DNA of 64,000 bases, taken from positions 1-64,000 of the forward strand of contig CANGPA010000001.1 in assembly GCA_947455645.1 (NCBI GenBank). Reading direction: 5' to 3'. The position numbers were made by a program, and so were the translations under genes. Positions 62,537 to 64,000 of the stretch are shown in pieces; positions within the stretch are counted from its first letter, which is position 1; each line of letters starts with the position of its first letter. The notes beneath the pieces were generated by a model. The model ran no database searches and was not told the origin of the DNA. It saw nothing but the letters and a program-made list of their open reading frames with translations. The stretch is from Hyphomicrobiales bacterium. GTDB taxonomy: Bacteria; Pseudomonadota; Alphaproteobacteria; Rhizobiales; Beijerinckiaceae.

Positions 62537-63469
62537 ATGAGCCTGCGCGTCATCTTTATGGGTACGCCCGATTTCGCCGTGCCGACGCTCTCTGCTTTGA
62601 TCGGTTCGGGGCATGAGATTGTCGCCTGTTACACGCGCGCGCCGGCGCCTGCGGGGCGTGGCATGGCGCTTAAACTGTCGCCCGTTCATGAAGCGGCAAA
62701 CCGCTTCTCCCTTCCGGTGTTTACGCCTTCCAGCTTGACGTCTGAGGAGGCGCTTCAAATATTCCGTTCACACAAAGCCGATGTCGCCATCGTCGTGGCC
62801 TATGGCATGCTGCTGCCGAAAGCCATTCTCGATGTACCGGAACTCGGATGTCTTAATCTTCATGCATCGCTCTTGCCGCGCTGGCGGGGCGCCGCGCCCA
62901 TTCAGCGGGCCATCATGGCGGGCGATCACGAGACCGGCGTCGCCGTAATGAAAATGGAAGAGGGGCTTGATACTGGCCCTGTTGCGATGGTGGAACGTCT
63001 TGCGATCACGCCTTCACTCACCGCAGGTGAAGCGCATGATCGATTGTCACGCTTGGGCGCGGATTTGATGATCCGTGCATTGGCCGCCTTGTCACGCGGC
63101 ACGCTCGTCTTTATGCCGCAAGCGCAGACAGGCGTCGAATACGCAAAAAAAATCAAGAATGACGAGTGCCGCATTGATTGGTCAAAGCCTGCCCATGCGA
63201 TACTCCATCACATTCATGGCCTCTCGCCCTTTCCCGGTGCGTTTTGTTTTGCCGATTTTGGCAAAGGGCCAGAGCGACTCAAAATTTTGCGAGCAGAAGC
63301 ATGTGACGGGTCAGGTATCGCTGGAACTTTGCTTGATGACACGCTGAGTATCGCATGCGGAACGGGGGCCCTTCGCATTCTTGACCTGCAACGCGCGGGA
63401 TCAAAACCGATGGCGGCCGAAGACTTTTTGCGCGGTGTTCCGCTGGCGCGCGGTCGAGTGCTGAGCTGA
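62537..63469 (+). CDS. fmt: Methionyl-tRNA formyltransferase
   Basis: Formylates initiator Met-tRNA with 10-formyl-THF. The 310 residues begin [20 protein letters not shown]. The [20 protein letters not shown] motif, including the [17 protein letters not shown] region, and [16 protein letters not shown] are typical. The C-terminal OB-like domain is present. The stop overlaps the truA start by one base (TGATG). Confidence 0.97.
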   Translation: MSLRVIFMGTPDFAVPTLSALIGSGHEIVACYTRAPAPAGRGMALKLSPVHEAANRFSLPVFTPSSLTSEEALQIFRSHKADVAIVVAYGMLLPKAILDVPELGCLNLHASLLPRWRGAAPIQRAIMAGDHETGVAVMKMEEGLDTGPVAMVERLAITPSLTAGEAHDRLSRLGADLMIRALAALSRGTLVFMPQAQTGVEYAKKIKNDECRIDWSKPAHAILHHIHGLSPFPGAFCFADFGKGPERLKILRAEACDGSGIAGTLLDDTLSIACGTGALRILDLQRAGSKPMAAEDFLRGVPLARGRVLS

Positions 63470-64000
63470 TGCCCCGCTACAAGCTCACACTCGAATATGA
63501 CGGCACGCGCTTTCATGGTTGGCAGCATCAACAAGATGGCACGTCCGTGCAAGAAGCGGTCGAGCGTGCCATTACCAAGTTTTCCGGAGAGACACGGCGG
63601 ATCACTGCAGCCGGTCGCACCGATACCGGCGTTCATGCCACCCATCAAGTTGCGCATGTTGATCTTGAGCGCGACTGGCCTTTGCGGACTCTCGCCGATG
63701 CGATGAACGCACATCTGAAAGGCGTCGGTGTTCAGCTCGTTGAAACACGACGCGTTGCCGATCAGTTTGATGCCCGCATCTCCGCTGTCAAACGGCATTA
63801 TCTCTATCGCATTGTCAACCGCCGTGCCTTTGCGGTGCTCGATGAAGGACGCGTGTGGCAAGTGAAATGGCCGATTGATCCGGTGCGTATGCAAGCGGGT
63901 GCGGATCGTTTGATTGGCAAACATGATTTCACAACATTTCGTGCGTCCGAGTGCCAGGCCAAGAGCCCTCTAAAGACACTTGATCGCCTTGATGTTACGC
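63469..64000 (+). CDS. truA: tRNA pseudouridine synthase A, 3' end cut by the window edge
   Basis: Converts uridines 38-40 of tRNA anticodon arms to pseudouridine. The frame starts at the ATG at 63469 ([20 protein letters not shown]) and stays open to the edge, giving 177 residues of an expected 245-270. The catalytic aspartate lies in ITAAGRTDTGVHATHQVAHV, and RHYLYRIVNRR and KHDFTTFRASECQAKSP follow. The TGATG overlap with fmt implies coupling in the def-fmt-truA operon. Confidence 0.96.
   Translation, partial: MPRYKLTLEYDGTRFHGWQHQQDGTSVQEAVERAITKFSGETRRITAAGRTDTGVHATHQVAHVDLERDWPLRTLADAMNAHLKGVGVQLVETRRVADQFDARISAVKRHYLYRIVNRRAFAVLDEGRVWQVKWPIDPVRMQAGADRLIGKHDFTTFRASECQAKSPLKTLDRLDVT

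Overview
The window holds an essentially complete photosynthesis gene cluster (PGC), from about 4.4 kb to 56.8 kb, of an anoxygenic phototrophic alphaproteobacterium. The bchFNBHLM-lhaA-puhABC-acsF-puhE-hemA order, the crtEF-bchCXYZ-pufQBALMC superoperon, the aerR-ppsR regulator pair and an intergenic repeat of a style I associate with Hyphomicrobiales (Rhizobiales) all point there. The genus is not determined. All assignments rest on reading the sequence and on remembered family features; no database search was made.

Layout. (1) 0-2.9 kb: the end of a Calvin-cycle operon (prk, fbp) diverging from the LysR regulator cbbR. (2) 2.9-4.4 kb: a DapA-family aldolase/lyase and a DUF2177 membrane protein. 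(3) 4.4-19.9 kb, minus strand: one long unit bchF-N-B-H-L-M-lhaA-puhA-B-C-orf100-acsF-puhE-hemA, most genes overlapping by 1-4 nt or more. (4) 20.2-28.6 kb, plus strand: aerR/ppaA, ppsR, bchG, a second PucC-family carrier, bchP, tspO, a small membrane protein, cytochrome c2 and type 2 IPP isomerase. (5) 28.6-31.0 kb, minus: crtC, crtD. (6) 31.2-42.0 kb, plus: crtEF, bchCXYZ, pufQBALMC, closed by a strong terminator. (7) 42.1-45.9 kb, minus: cytochrome P450, ATP-grasp ligase, crtB and a 45-residue one-helix protein. (8) 46.3-47.0 kb, plus: a multi-pass membrane protein. (9) 47.0-55.3 kb, minus: dxs-bchI-bchD-bchO-DUF3422-crtI, with 4-nt overlaps after bchI. (10) 55.5-56.8 kb, minus: a homoserine-dehydrogenase-like/SAF oxidoreductase, a candidate DRL-type DXP reductoisomerase. 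(11) 57.1-64 kb: housekeeping genes gyrB, an MFS exporter, rmuC, def, fmt, truA.

Function. The cluster encodes bacteriochlorophyll a synthesis from ALA onward, using the O2-dependent cyclase AcsF with no bchE in the window. It also encodes the reaction centre with a bound tetraheme cytochrome, LH1, assembly factors, and a spirilloxanthin-type carotenoid route (crtE, B, I, C, D, F). No pucBA, pufX, bchJ or crtA was found. AerR and PpsR are the resident regulators. PpsR-type boxes (TGT-N12-ACA) can be read upstream of bchF, bchG, crtE and bchC, where two boxes lie 8 bp apart. The same double arrangement lies in front of the SAF oxidoreductase.

Most worth a second look: (a) the SAF oxidoreductase with a bchC-like double PpsR operator beside dxs, which suggests a light/redox-controlled entry into the MEP pathway through a DRL-type enzyme; (b) the P450/ATP-grasp pair directly upstream of crtB, followed by an unannotated mini membrane protein, a possible undescribed carotenoid- or lipid-tailoring operon; (c) a PpsR with only one cysteine; (d) DUF3422 locked between bchO and crtI.
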